Shown here: positions 1 to 7,719 of the stretch, piece after piece | How the letters are laid out: every line of letters starts with the position of its first letter | How positions within the stretch are numbered: the first letter of the stretch is position 1 | NCBI GenBank assembly: GCA_036508555.1 | Contig: DATCHD010000028.1 | Location: 25,715 to 89,714, forward strand | DNA from: CAINVV01 sp036508555 | Lineage (GTDB): Bacteria > Bacteroidota > Bacteroidia > Bacteroidales > Prolixibacteraceae | DNA: 64,000 bases | Reading direction: 5' to 3' | Position numbers and translations under genes: made by a program | The notes under the pieces: generated by a model | The model's database searches: none | Seen by the model: only the letters and a program-made list of their open reading frames with translations | Told to the model about the DNA's origin: nothing

Positions 1-533
1 TAAGCTGTTGGATCAGCTGGAGATATAAAGTCTCCTTCTTCACCTTCATCCAGCGGAATATCTCCATTGATGATTTTGGTGAAATTTTCGGGAATTTTTT
101 GTGCTTCCGGAATGTATGGGAAGACATCCACAATTGGACTCTCCGTGATGCCGCTGATCTCGAAATCGGCCATCATCCCTTTCATGGCCTCGATAATCTG
201 ATCGTAGGCGTTCCTGACGGTATTGGAGAAAACCAACACAAACTGGCTCACCCGCTTCTCTTTTCCATTCTCCTCATCGAAGGTGATGAAGGTGACCTTG
301 GCCTTGTACCAGCGGTCGCCCGTTTCAGAAGGTATGATCTCTGCCAGATTGGTTCTCGAAATTCTCGTAACAGAGAATTCGCCACTCACCATGGAAACCA
401 GCTCCTTGTAAATTCGTGTTTCAGCTTCTGTAAAGGAGACTGCATCGAGCAGATAGGTCTCGCTCACTTTCTTTTCGCGGCCATCTTCACCCATCTTGGA
501 GTATTTCGCCGTACATTCAAACCAGGTATTCAT
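1..533 (-). CDS. DUF4494 family protein (C-terminus cut by window edge)
   Basis: The open frame starts at the ATG complementary to 531-533 (MNTWFECTAKYSKMGEDG...) and runs off the left edge, so about 177 residues are visible and the stop is not. The N-terminal pattern (NTWFECTAKY, then KVSETYLLDAVSFTEAE) matches the short DUF4494 proteins common in Bacteroidota. No catalytic motif, signal peptide or membrane segment is seen, and the tail is acidic (LDEGEEGDF). The family has no established role that I know of. It lies downstream of rimO on the same strand, separated by a hydrolase relic and a short AT-rich repeat. The family call rests on remembered sequence pattern only. Confidence 0.75.
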   Translation of the reverse strand, partial: MNTWFECTAKYSKMGEDGREKKVSETYLLDAVSFTEAETRIYKELVSMVSGEFSVTRISRTNLAEIIPSETGDRWYKAKVTFITFDEENGKEKRVSQFVLVFSNTVRNAYDQIIEAMKGMMADFEISGITESPIVDVFPYIPEAQKIPENFTKIINGDIPLDEGEEGDFISPADPTA

Positions 534-542
534 AATTGGGAA

Positions 543-568
543 ATGTGCTAATATGCTAATGTGCTAAT
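543..568. repeat. Short tandem TGCTAAT repeat
   Basis: Three copies of TGCTAAT lie at 546-552, 554-560 and 562-568 between the DUF4494 gene and the SGNH relic. Such short tandem runs occur between genes in Bacteroidota. No function is evident. Confidence 0.55.
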
Positions 569-738
569 TATTTCAGGACTTCATCAAGTTTGCTTTTAAT
601 CAGCCTGCCCCAGATACGGTAACCATCCCGGTTGAGGTGGAGGTGATCTTCGCGGAAGAGTTCATCGAAAGTCTCAACAACGGATAGCTCTTTTTCATGG
701 TGATTTTGTTGGTGAATCAGGAAGGCAAAGTAAGAAAA
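568..738 (-). pseudogene. C-terminal relic of an SGNH/GDSL hydrolase
   Basis: Reading on from the rimO TAA in the same frame gives about 56 open residues ending at a TAA at 568-570. The tail, LFREDHLHLNRDGYRIWGRL, is the typical end of an SGNH/GDSL hydrolase: the D-x-x-H block holds the catalytic Asp and His, and HLNxxGYxxW is the usual closing motif. There is no start codon of its own and no Ser block or N-terminal half. It therefore looks like the 3' end of a gene whose front was lost, abutting rimO. It could only be made by readthrough of the rimO stop, for which there is no evidence. Confidence 0.7.
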
Positions 739-2028
739 TTAAACGATTTCGCCATAAAGGTCAAACTCTTCGGCATCAGCAATTTTCACATTGTATAAGC
801 TTCCGATCTTAATATTTTCGCCGTTTACCATCACTTCACAGTCGACTTCAGGCGAGTCAAATTCGGTGCGGCCGACAAAATACTCCTCTTCCTTACGGTC
901 GATAATCACCTTCAGCACGAACCCAATTTTAGCACGGTTGATGTCAAGTGCTATCTCCTGCTGGATGGCCATGATCTCTGCAGCCCTGGATTGCTTAACA
1001 TCCTGTGGTATTGAATCTTCATAAGTCTCACCTGCATAGGTATCTTCTTCGTGCGAGTAGGGGAATACACCCAGTCTCTCGAATCTCATCTCCCTGACGA
1101 ATGACTTCAGTTCCTCAAAATCCTGTTCGGTTTCACCGGGATGTCCCACTAGCAGCGTAGTTCGGATATGGATGCCCGGAACTTCTTCCCGGATCCTTTT
1201 GATCAATGCGATGGTCTCCTCTTTGGTGATATTGCGCCGCATCAGCTTCAGTAGGTTATCGCTGCAATGTTGAAAAGCAATATCGAGGTATCGGGCAACA
1301 TTTTTATTTTCGCGAATCACCGGTAGGAGGTCGAAAGGGAATTTGGCAGGGTAGGCGTAATGCAGCCGGATCCATTCGATTCCGGGGATGGAGGCCAGCC
1401 GACGTGTGAGTTCTGCCAGTTTATGTTCTTTGTAAAGATCTATGCCATAATAGGATAGGTCCTGGGCAATCACCAGCAGCTCCTTGACTCCCTGGCCGGC
1501 AAGTATGGTTGCTTCTTCCACAAGCTCTTCCATGGGAATAGACTTGTGCTTGCCCGTCATCCGCGGGATGGCGCAATAAGAACAATGCCGGTCGCAGCCT
1601 TCGGATATTTTCAGGTAAGCGAAGTGAGGGGGTGTAGTCTGGTAACGCTGGTGGGAGAGGCTCATCTTGTAATCGGCCTTCAGATCTTCCACCATCTTTT
1701 TGACCTGAAACTTCCCGTAAAAACCATCCACCTCAGGTATTTCAGCGATTAAATCGTCTTTGTATCGTTCTGTTAAACAGCCGAATACGAATATTTTATC
1801 TATTTCTCCCCTGTTTTTGGCTTCGACAAATTCCAGGATAGAATTGATCGATTCTTCCTTCGCATCCAGAATAAAACCACAGGTATTGATGGCCACAATT
1901 CGGGCATCCGCTGGACCTCCGTCATGCACCACCTGGTAGCCGTTGGCCGCCATCTGCGAAAGGAAAAGCTCCGAATCCACCAGGTTCTTGGAGCAGCCCA
2001 TCGTGACGACGTTGATAGTTTTAGACAT
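739..2028 (-). CDS. rimO: Ribosomal protein S12 methylthiotransferase RimO
   Basis: RimO is a radical SAM enzyme that adds a methylthio group to an aspartate of ribosomal protein S12. The 429-residue product shows the two-cluster layout: N-terminal Cys12, Cys50 and Cys84 (MGCSKN, NTCGF, FGCLTE) for the auxiliary cluster, and the radical SAM triad CDRHCSYC (Cys145, 149, 152), followed by a TRAM-like C-terminus. The start at 2028 (MSKTINVVTMGCSKN) fits the family; an in-frame extension to 2070 runs into the palindrome region and is unlikely. It is the last gene of the rpmB-rpmG-DUF4295-ftsY-rimO group, an order typical of Bacteroidota. Confidence 0.96.
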   Translation of the reverse strand: MSKTINVVTMGCSKNLVDSELFLSQMAANGYQVVHDGGPADARIVAINTCGFILDAKEESINSILEFVEAKNRGEIDKIFVFGCLTERYKDDLIAEIPEVDGFYGKFQVKKMVEDLKADYKMSLSHQRYQTTPPHFAYLKISEGCDRHCSYCAIPRMTGKHKSIPMEELVEEATILAGQGVKELLVIAQDLSYYGIDLYKEHKLAELTRRLASIPGIEWIRLHYAYPAKFPFDLLPVIRENKNVARYLDIAFQHCSDNLLKLMRRNITKEETIALIKRIREEVPGIHIRTTLLVGHPGETEQDFEELKSFVREMRFERLGVFPYSHEEDTYAGETYEDSIPQDVKQSRAAEIMAIQQEIALDINRAKIGFVLKVIIDRKEEEYFVGRTEFDSPEVDCEVMVNGENIKIGSLYNVKIADAEEFDLYGEIV

Positions 2029-2055
2029 ATAAGAATTTACTGATGCTCTGATGCT

Positions 2056-2078
2056 CCCCCTCGTTTGCAACGAGGGGG
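2056..2078. repeat. Palindrome, CCCTCGTT family, copy 1
   Basis: Perfect inverted repeat: arms CCCCCTCGTT and AACGAGGGGG around the loop TGC. It lies between ftsY and rimO, 20 bases from copy 2. As RNA it would form a stable hairpin within the operon transcript. It is not followed by a T-run on either strand, so it does not look like a terminator. Confidence 0.85.
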
Positions 2079-2097
2079 TAGGAATCTACGAATACGT

Positions 2098-2122
2098 TAT
2101 CCCTCGTTACAAACGAGGGATA
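2098..2122. repeat. Palindrome, CCCTCGTT family, copy 2
   Basis: Perfect 11-bp arms, TATCCCTCGTT and AACGAGGGATA, around ACA. The same core recurs 30 kb away at 32404-32426, showing a dispersed repeat family rather than a local terminator. Confidence 0.85.
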
Positions 2123-2138
2123 GCAGAGATAGCGCACA

Positions 2139-3086
2139 TTATTTAAACAACGAATCAACGAATTCTGTTCGGTTGAAAATTTGCAAATCATCCAGTCCTT
2201 CGCCAATACCAATATATTTGACAGGAATCTTAAACTGATCCGAAATGCCGATCACTACGCCACCTTTTGCCGTGCCATCTAACTTGGTAAGCGCCAGCGC
2301 TGTTACTTCCGTAGTCAGTGTAAATTGTTTGGCCTGCTCGAAGGCATTCTGTCCGGTAGAGCCATCCAGCACCAGCAAGACCTCATCCGGCGCATCCGGG
2401 AAGACTTTTTGCATCACCTTCTTGACCTTCGAGAGCTCATTCATCAGGTTGATCTTGTTATGCAGCCTGCCTGCCGTATCGATAATCACCACATCTGCGT
2501 TGGACGCCTTGGCCGAAAGCAACGTGTCGTAAGCCACAGAAGCCGGATCGGAACCCATTTGCTGTCTGACGATCGGTACTCCTACGCGGTCGGCCCAGAT
2601 CTGAAGCTGATCGATAGCAGCGGCGCGGAAAGTATCCGCTGCTCCGAGGATCACCGATTTTCCGGCGGCCTTGAACTGATAAGCCAGCTTGCCGATGGTG
2701 GTGGTCTTGCCGACACCATTCACGCCGACGACTAGTATGACATATGGATTTCCAGTCTTGGGAAGGTTAAAATCCGCCACCTCGGCAGAATTGTTCTCGG
2801 CTAACAATGCTGCGATTTCACCGCGCAGGATGCCGTTCAGTTCTGAGGTTCCTACATATTTATCACGCAAAACTCTCTCCTCAATCCGCTTGATGATCTT
2901 TAGCGTCGTATTCACACCTACATCAGCCGAGATAAGAATCTCTTCCAGACTGTCGAGTACTTCGTCGTCTACCTTCGTTTTGCCAATGACAGCACGCGAA
3001 AGCTTAGAGAAAACACTCTCTTTTGTCTTCTCAAGACCTTTATCGAGACTCTCTTTTTTTGATTTTGTAAAACTGAAGATACCCAT
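2139..3086 (-). CDS. ftsY: Signal recognition particle receptor FtsY
   Basis: FtsY is the membrane-associated SRP GTPase receptor that brings ribosome-nascent chain complexes to the translocon. The product has 315 residues: a four-helix N domain (about 15-100) and the G domain with P-loop GVNGVGKTTT (121-130), DTFRAAAIDQ (151-160), DTAGRL (203-208) and TKLDGTAKGG (267-276). The acidic A domain found in E. coli FtsY is almost absent, as in most Bacteroidota. The ATG at 3086 (MGIFSF) is preferred over a TTG two codons upstream. It lies 75 bases downstream of the DUF4295 gene on the same strand. Confidence 0.96.
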   Translation of the reverse strand: MGIFSFTKSKKESLDKGLEKTKESVFSKLSRAVIGKTKVDDEVLDSLEEILISADVGVNTTLKIIKRIEERVLRDKYVGTSELNGILRGEIAALLAENNSAEVADFNLPKTGNPYVILVVGVNGVGKTTTIGKLAYQFKAAGKSVILGAADTFRAAAIDQLQIWADRVGVPIVRQQMGSDPASVAYDTLLSAKASNADVVIIDTAGRLHNKINLMNELSKVKKVMQKVFPDAPDEVLLVLDGSTGQNAFEQAKQFTLTTEVTALALTKLDGTAKGGVVIGISDQFKIPVKYIGIGEGLDDLQIFNRTEFVDSLFK

Positions 3087-3161
3087 TGTCAAATTGTTTT
3101 TAAAAAAAGAAAGCTCTCATCAGACTGACGAAAGCTTACTTCAAATATTTTTAAGTATCAA

Positions 3162-3317
3162 TTACTTTTTGGCAAAATAATCTTTTACCATTTCGTTGGG
3201 AACAATTTCCTCAACAAAAGTATACGCACCGGATTTTTCCGATTTAACCATTCTGATAACCTTGGAATATGCTTTCCCGGCACCTTTCTGAAGTGATGCA
3301 ACTACTTTCTTTGCCAT
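3162..3317 (-). CDS. DUF4295 small basic protein, probable ribosome-associated protein
   Basis: A 51-residue basic protein, MAKKVVASLQKGAGKAYSKV to ...VKDYFAKK. It starts at 3317, 7 bases after the rpmG stop. Length, the MAKK start and the position between rpmG and ftsY match DUF4295, which is nearly universal in Bacteroidota. From memory, structural work on a Bacteroidota ribosome described an extra lineage-specific large-subunit protein (bL38); DUF4295 may be that protein, but I could not check this. The operon position and basic composition support a ribosomal role by inference. Confidence 0.85.
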   Translation of the reverse strand: MAKKVVASLQKGAGKAYSKVIRMVKSEKSGAYTFVEEIVPNEMVKDYFAKK

Positions 3318-3324
3318 AACTCAA

Positions 3325-3507
3325 TTATTTTATTTCGCGGTGTACGGTGACACGCTTCAAAATTGGATTGTATTTTTTTAGTTCGAGGCGCTCCGGTGTG
3401 TTTTTCCGGTTCTTTTTTGTCACATACCTGGATGTTCCCGGCAGGCCGCTAGCCTTGTGCTCGGTACATTCAAGAATTACCTGTTGTCTGCCACCTTTCT
3501 TAGCCAT
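3325..3507 (-). CDS. rpmG: Large ribosomal subunit protein bL33
   Basis: The 60-residue product begins MAKKGGRQQVILECTEH and contains GTSRYVTKKNRKNTPERLELKKYNP, the diagnostic bL33 core. Only one cysteine (in LECTEH) remains, so this is the zinc-free (C-minus) form. It sits 12 bases after rpmB and 7 before the DUF4295 gene, in one ribosomal operon. Confidence 0.96.
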   Translation of the reverse strand: MAKKGGRQQVILECTEHKASGLPGTSRYVTKKNRKNTPERLELKKYNPILKRVTVHREIK

Positions 3508-3519
3508 TGTTCAGTCCTG

Positions 3520-3762
3520 TTAAAAATTATCAATGAAGCCTTTTGCTTTCGCCTTTTTCAAGGTTACATTCAGGCCGTTTTTATTTATTGTCCTCAACCC
3601 GGCGGCTGACACATTCAGTTTGATCCAACGGTCTTCTTCCGGCAGATAAAACCTTTTGGCGAAAATATTCACCATAAATTTCCTTTTGGTTCTCCGCTTT
3701 GAATGAGAAACGTTGTTCCCAACCATCACTTTTTTACCTGTAATCTGACAAACTCTAGACAT
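3520..3762 (-). CDS. rpmB: Large ribosomal subunit protein bL28
   Basis: The 80-residue product starts MSRVCQITGKKVMVGNNVSHSKRRTKRKF, the standard bL28 start, and continues with NIFAKRFYLPEEDRWIKLNVSAAGLRTINKNG. It is the first gene of the operon. Upstream on the minus strand, TTACTTTG (complement of 3810-3817) is one base off the TAnnTTTG -7 consensus and is a weak promoter candidate. The upstream gap to the divergent CPBP gene is about 130 bases and AT-rich. Confidence 0.97.
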   Translation of the reverse strand: MSRVCQITGKKVMVGNNVSHSKRRTKRKFMVNIFAKRFYLPEEDRWIKLNVSAAGLRTINKNGLNVTLKKAKAKGFIDNF

Positions 3763-3896
3763 TATGCTTATTTATTAATCTTCTGTACTGCTTTTTTTAA
3801 ACAGTGTGCAAAGTAACTACTTTTTGTTTTAATTATCAAACATTGCATCAAATTTTATTCTAAGTTTTTTCGCTCGAAAATTACTCTCGTTTTAAC

Positions 3897-3904
3897 TACA
3901 TTTG
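3897..3904 (+). promoter_or_regulatory. Possible -7 promoter element of the CPBP gene
   Basis: TACATTTG matches the Bacteroidota -7 consensus TAnnTTTG. No clear -33 TTG is seen at the proper distance, so support is partial. If real, it excludes the TTG start at 3902, which lies inside the box. Confidence 0.4.
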
Positions 3905-3925
3905 AATGGTTTTAACGTACTGAAT

Positions 3926-4738
3926 GTGGTGAAAACAACCGTAAAATATTATCCTACGTTTTGGCAGGCAGTCAACCTGATCGTACTCTATACCTTTCTG
4001 CAATCGATCATCGACTTCCCGCTGGCACTGTACGATTATCAAAATGGAACAGACTGGTTACAAGAGCCTTTGCTTAAATTGCCGATATTTTTTGGCACCA
4101 CTTTCGTGATTCTTTTTCTCGGAACCCGCTTTTCCGGCTTACCCTACCGGGAAATCTATCCAATGAAACTTTTTCACTGGCTCAACATCCCTGTGATCTT
4201 AATCTCCTTGTTTGGCCTGCAGTTTTTTATGAATGAAATCTCGATGAATGTCGACAAGCTATTGCCTCCGCCTCCCTGGTTTATGGAACTCTTTAATAAA
4301 ATCTTCGATTCGGATTTCGGTATTTGGGGAGGAATTTTCAGGGTAGTTATTCTTGCACCAATCGTTGAGGAACTCATATTTAGAGGCATCATCTTTTCAG
4401 GATTTCAAAGGAACTATCACGCATTCTGGGCCATTTTCTTCTCCGCCCTGCTGTTCGCACTCTTTCACTTGAATCCCTGGCAGCTCGGTCCGACCTTCCT
4501 GCTTGGATTGATTCTGGGATGGGTCAGATTACAGACCGGATCCCTTCTGGCAGCCATATTCACCCATGCCCTGCACAACGGAATGATCTTCCTGATTGTT
4601 TCCCTGAAAACAGACCTGGCAGCATATTTATTGCCAAACAGTAAAGTAATATGTTATGAAATTTGTCTTACTATTCTGGTGTTTGGGGCACTCCTTATCT
4701 ATTACATCAACAACAAACAAAAAAAAATTACCTTATGA
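3926..4738 (+). CDS. CPBP family intramembrane metalloprotease
   Basis: A polytopic membrane protein of about 270 residues. Counted from the maximal open frame at 3902, it carries the CPBP (CAAX-protease and bacteriocin-processing) motifs: EELIFRG (Glu156, Glu157, Arg161), FHLNPW (His189) and FTHALHNG (His222, His225), placed in membrane helices as in intramembrane glutamic/metalloproteases. Natural substrates of bacterial members are mostly unknown. The start is uncertain: TTG 3902 overlaps a -7-like box, so GTG 3926 or 3929 is preferred. The stop overlaps the ATG of a decayed reading frame. Confidence 0.88.
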   Translation: MVKTTVKYYPTFWQAVNLIVLYTFLQSIIDFPLALYDYQNGTDWLQEPLLKLPIFFGTTFVILFLGTRFSGLPYREIYPMKLFHWLNIPVILISLFGLQFFMNEISMNVDKLLPPPPWFMELFNKIFDSDFGIWGGIFRVVILAPIVEELIFRGIIFSGFQRNYHAFWAIFFSALLFALFHLNPWQLGPTFLLGLILGWVRLQTGSLLAAIFTHALHNGMIFLIVSLKTDLAAYLLPNSKVICYEICLTILVFGALLIYYINNKQKKITL

Positions 4739-4819
4739 AGAAAGGTTTTATCCTATTTGATGGTTCTATTATTTTTAATCTCAGCCCAGTTTGGACAAGC
4801 CCAAAACACTATGGAATAA
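4735..4819 (+). pseudogene. Signal-peptide relic of a lost secreted protein
   Basis: An ATG overlapping the CPBP stop (ATGA) begins MKKGFIL. One base later the next frame continues LMVLLFLISAQFGQAQNTME and stops at 4817-4819. Joined by a single frameshift these give a classical signal peptide with cleavage after GQA, and no mature protein. The arrangement is most simply a translationally coupled secreted-protein gene that lost its body and then shifted frame. Confidence 0.5.
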
Positions 4820-4832
4820 AATATATATTATT

Positions 4833-5408
4833 ATGGAAAAAATTCCTTCCAGGACAGAGGCTTTCGACCTCTTATGTGAATACAACCAGCAGGACAGTCT
4901 GATTCGTCACGGATTGGCTGTTGAGGCTGTCATGCGCCATTTTGCAGAACAATCCGGCAAGGATGTTGAAAAATGGGGCGTCATCGGATTATGTCATGAT
5001 CTTGATTATGAGAAGTATCCGGAACAGCACTGCACCATGACCAGGAAAATTCTGGAGCAACACAACTGGCCGGAAAAATATATTAGAGCTATTGTGAGTC
5101 ATGGCTGGGGACTCTGTTCTGAAGTCGAACCCATCGAATACCTGGAAAAAGTCCTTTTCGCAACAGACGAGCTCACCGGATTGATCACCGCTTGTGTGTA
5201 TGTGAGACCCTCCAGGAGTGTTCTGGATCTGACCACCAAATCCGTCATGAAGAAATGGAACACCCGTGCTTTTGCCGCCGGCGCCAATCGTGATGTGATT
5301 ACCAAAGGTGCGGAAATGCTGGGCATAACCGTTGAAGAGCTTATCGGTGAGACCATTGTGGCGATGCAAAAGGGGGCAGATCAGATTGGTCTCAGAGGAG
5401 AACTCTGA
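4833..5408 (+). CDS. HD-domain hydrolase
   Basis: The 191-residue protein has the metal-binding pattern of a small HD-superfamily hydrolase: His26 (IRHGLAV), His55-Asp56 (GLCHDLDYE), and further histidines near 66 and 95. Such stand-alone HD proteins are predicted phosphohydrolases of unknown substrate. The ATG at 4833 is chosen because the frame upstream to 4791 reads through the decayed signal-peptide region. It faces no obvious partner, and a separate promoter region follows before the S46 peptidase. Confidence 0.8.
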   Translation: MEKIPSRTEAFDLLCEYNQQDSLIRHGLAVEAVMRHFAEQSGKDVEKWGVIGLCHDLDYEKYPEQHCTMTRKILEQHNWPEKYIRAIVSHGWGLCSEVEPIEYLEKVLFATDELTGLITACVYVRPSRSVLDLTTKSVMKKWNTRAFAAGANRDVITKGAEMLGITVEELIGETIVAMQKGADQIGLRGEL

Positions 5409-5476
5409 AATTATTATTCAGCGAGCAATCGAGGATAAAATTCATTTTTTTCTACGAGCAATTTTGTTATTATTGT

Positions 5477-5491
5477 CAGACAGATAGTCTG
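5477..5491. promoter_or_regulatory. Small inverted repeat upstream of the S46 peptidase
   Basis: CAGAC and GTCTG flank AGATA, 29 bases before the peptidase start. It could be an operator, but the arms are only 5 bp and chance is possible. CAATTTTG just upstream resembles a -7 box with one mismatch. Confidence 0.25.
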
Positions 5492-5519
5492 TTAACTTAT
5501 TAAAAATCAAAATTAGATC

Positions 5520-7688
5520 ATGTTTAACGTTAAAAAGGCCACGTGGTTGTTCCTTGCTGCCATCATTTTGTCTGCCGGTTCACTCCGCGCGGATGAGGGA
5601 ATGTGGTTGCTTCCCCTGATTCAAAAACTGAACAGTAAAAAAATGTCAGAGATTGGGTTTAAGCTCTCTGCTAAAGATATTTACGACATAAATAAAACCA
5701 GTCTAAAGGATGCGGTTTTAAGTTTTGGCGGTGGATGTACAGCTGAAATCATCTCCAAAGATGCGCTGGTTTTAACCAACCACCACTGTGGCTACGGGAC
5801 AATTCAGAAATTGAGTACTGTTGATCATGACTACCTTGAGAACGGATACTGGGCGATGAACCGTGACCAGGAACTGCCGGCAAAAGGGCTCACAGTTACT
5901 TTCCTCGACAGGTTTCAGGATGTTACGAAAGAAGTTACGGACGCGTTGGCCGGTAAGAATGAACCCGCAGCGAGAGATGAAGCCTTAAGAGCCATTTCTG
6001 ATCAGCTGACCACCAAGGCAATTGGAGACAACAAGTACCTGCGTGCCAGGATTGCCTCTTTCTTTGGCGACAACCAGTATTATATGGTAATCACCAAGAC
6101 TTACAACGACATCCGTTTTGTGGGTGCGCCGCCTTCCTCCATTGGAAAATTTGGTGCGGATACCGACAACTGGATGTGGCCGAGACATACTGGCGACTTC
6201 AGCATGTTCAGGATCTACGCCGACAAGGACAACAACCCGGCAGAGTATTCAAAAGACAATGTACCATACAAGCCAAAGAAATTCCTCACCATCTCGCTTA
6301 AGGGTGTGCAACAGAACGATCCGGCGATGATCATCGGCTATCCCGGCAGGACCAACCGTTTCATGACCTCCTACGAGGTAAAGGAGACCAGCGAGATTAC
6401 CAATGCCATCACCATCCTGGTAAGGGGTGTACGTCAGAATATCCTGATGGCCGATATGGAGGCCGATCCAAAAGTCAGGCTTCAGTATTCCAGTAAATAT
6501 GCCGGTTCGTCTAATTTCTGGAAAAAGGCGATTGGCATGAATGAGACTTTTGCCAAGTTGAAGGTGCCGGAAAGAAGAGCTGCCGAGGAGAAGACTTTCA
6601 CCGAATGGGTAGCTGCTGATCCGGCAAGATTGGAAAAATACGGAAAAGCGTTGGCCGATGTAAAAGCAGCCGTTGAAGGTAGAGCTAAGTTGGCGATGAT
6701 TTCAAGATATTACCAGGAAGCCCTTGGTACGATTGAATTGTTCACTGCCGCACAACGCTTCGGTCCCCAGGTTGAGAGAGCTGCTGGCGAAGGTAGAGGT
6801 GGAAGAGGCGGCGGAGGAGGTGGCGGCAGGCCATTCTCCCAGATGAGTCCTGTAGATTTTTACAAGGATTATAATGTTGCTACAGATAAGAAGGTTGCCA
6901 AAGCGCTTATTACCCTCTTCAGGGGAAAAGTACAGACGTCTGATCTTCCTGAATTCTACAAGACGATTAATGAAAGTTATCGGGGAAATGTAGATGCCTA
7001 TGTGGACGCACTGTATAGTCAGTCAGTATTTGCCTCGGAAGAGAAACTCAAGGCAGCGCAGGCTCGAGACAAAGATGCCCTGGCGAAAGACCCGGCTTAC
7101 CTGGCAGCAACCAGCGTGTCGGCGTCATCCGCGAAATACACGCGTGAACTCGAAAAATACCGTACTCAATATGCAGCGGGACAAAAGCAATATATCGCGG
7201 GAGTGCTCGAGATGAAAGCCGGTCAGGCGATCTATCCGGATGCCAATTCCACCATGCGTTTGACTTATGGAAAAGTATTGAATTACTCTCCGAAGGATGG
7301 TGTGATCTACGATTATGTGACGACGATGGATGGTGTCATGCAGAAAGAAGATCCCAAAAATTGGGAATTCGTTGTGCCTGCGAAACTCAAAGACTTGTAT
7401 TACGCAAAAGATTTCGGGCAGTATGCCATGAAGGATGGCCGAATGCCAGTTGGTTTCCTGACCAACAACGACATTACTGGTGGAAATTCGGGTAGTCCGG
7501 TGATGAACAAGAAGGGCGAGCTCATTGGTACGGCTTTCGACGGGAACTGGGAATCCATGAGCAGCGACATCATCTTCGAACCCTCTTTGCAACGTTGTAT
7601 CAATGTTGATATCCGGTACACCCTCTTTATCATGGATAAGTTCGGTGGTGCAGGATATCTGCTGAATGAAATGAAGATTTCGAAATAG
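5520..7688 (+). CDS. S46 family dipeptidyl-peptidase, DPP7-like
   Basis: Secreted serine exopeptidase that removes dipeptides from peptide N-termini. The 722-residue protein has a signal peptide (1-24, ending LRADEG), the catalytic His in TNHHCGYG (88-89), Asp226 in HTGDF, and Ser657 in GGNSGSP, in the chymotrypsin-like order used by S46. In this family the residue 18 after the catalytic serine sets specificity: DPP11 has Arg (acidic P1), DPP7 has Gly. Here it is Gly675 (FDGNWE), so DPP7-type preference for hydrophobic P1 is inferred. A glycine/arginine-rich insert at about 420-440 (RGGRGGGGGGGR) looks like a flexible loop. The Tat-exported hydrolase follows 31 bases downstream. Confidence 0.93.
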   Translation: MFNVKKATWLFLAAIILSAGSLRADEGMWLLPLIQKLNSKKMSEIGFKLSAKDIYDINKTSLKDAVLSFGGGCTAEIISKDALVLTNHHCGYGTIQKLSTVDHDYLENGYWAMNRDQELPAKGLTVTFLDRFQDVTKEVTDALAGKNEPAARDEALRAISDQLTTKAIGDNKYLRARIASFFGDNQYYMVITKTYNDIRFVGAPPSSIGKFGADTDNWMWPRHTGDFSMFRIYADKDNNPAEYSKDNVPYKPKKFLTISLKGVQQNDPAMIIGYPGRTNRFMTSYEVKETSEITNAITILVRGVRQNILMADMEADPKVRLQYSSKYAGSSNFWKKAIGMNETFAKLKVPERRAAEEKTFTEWVAADPARLEKYGKALADVKAAVEGRAKLAMISRYYQEALGTIELFTAAQRFGPQVERAAGEGRGGRGGGGGGGRPFSQMSPVDFYKDYNVATDKKVAKALITLFRGKVQTSDLPEFYKTINESYRGNVDAYVDALYSQSVFASEEKLKAAQARDKDALAKDPAYLAATSVSASSAKYTRELEKYRTQYAAGQKQYIAGVLEMKAGQAIYPDANSTMRLTYGKVLNYSPKDGVIYDYVTTMDGVMQKEDPKNWEFVVPAKLKDLYYAKDFGQYAMKDGRMPVGFLTNNDITGGNSGSPVMNKKGELIGTAFDGNWESMSSDIIFEPSLQRCINVDIRYTLFIMDKFGGAGYLLNEMKISK

Positions 7689-7719
7689 TTTATTCCGGGT
7701 ACATATAAAAATCAAAAAA

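Noticed and set aside
1..533. Prophage origin of the DUF4494 gene
   Set aside because: No phage structural, lysis or integration genes are nearby, and the family is widespread in Bacteroidota chromosomes.
99..551. 150-codon frame on the plus strand at the left edge
   Set aside because: It is antisense to the DUF4494 frame, which has family-like sequence; the plus-strand product has no recognisable pattern.
2056..2122. Two GC-rich hairpins between ftsY and rimO as terminators
   Set aside because: Neither has a T-run, the core recurs far away at 32404, and the genes are normally cotranscribed; a dispersed repeat explains them better.
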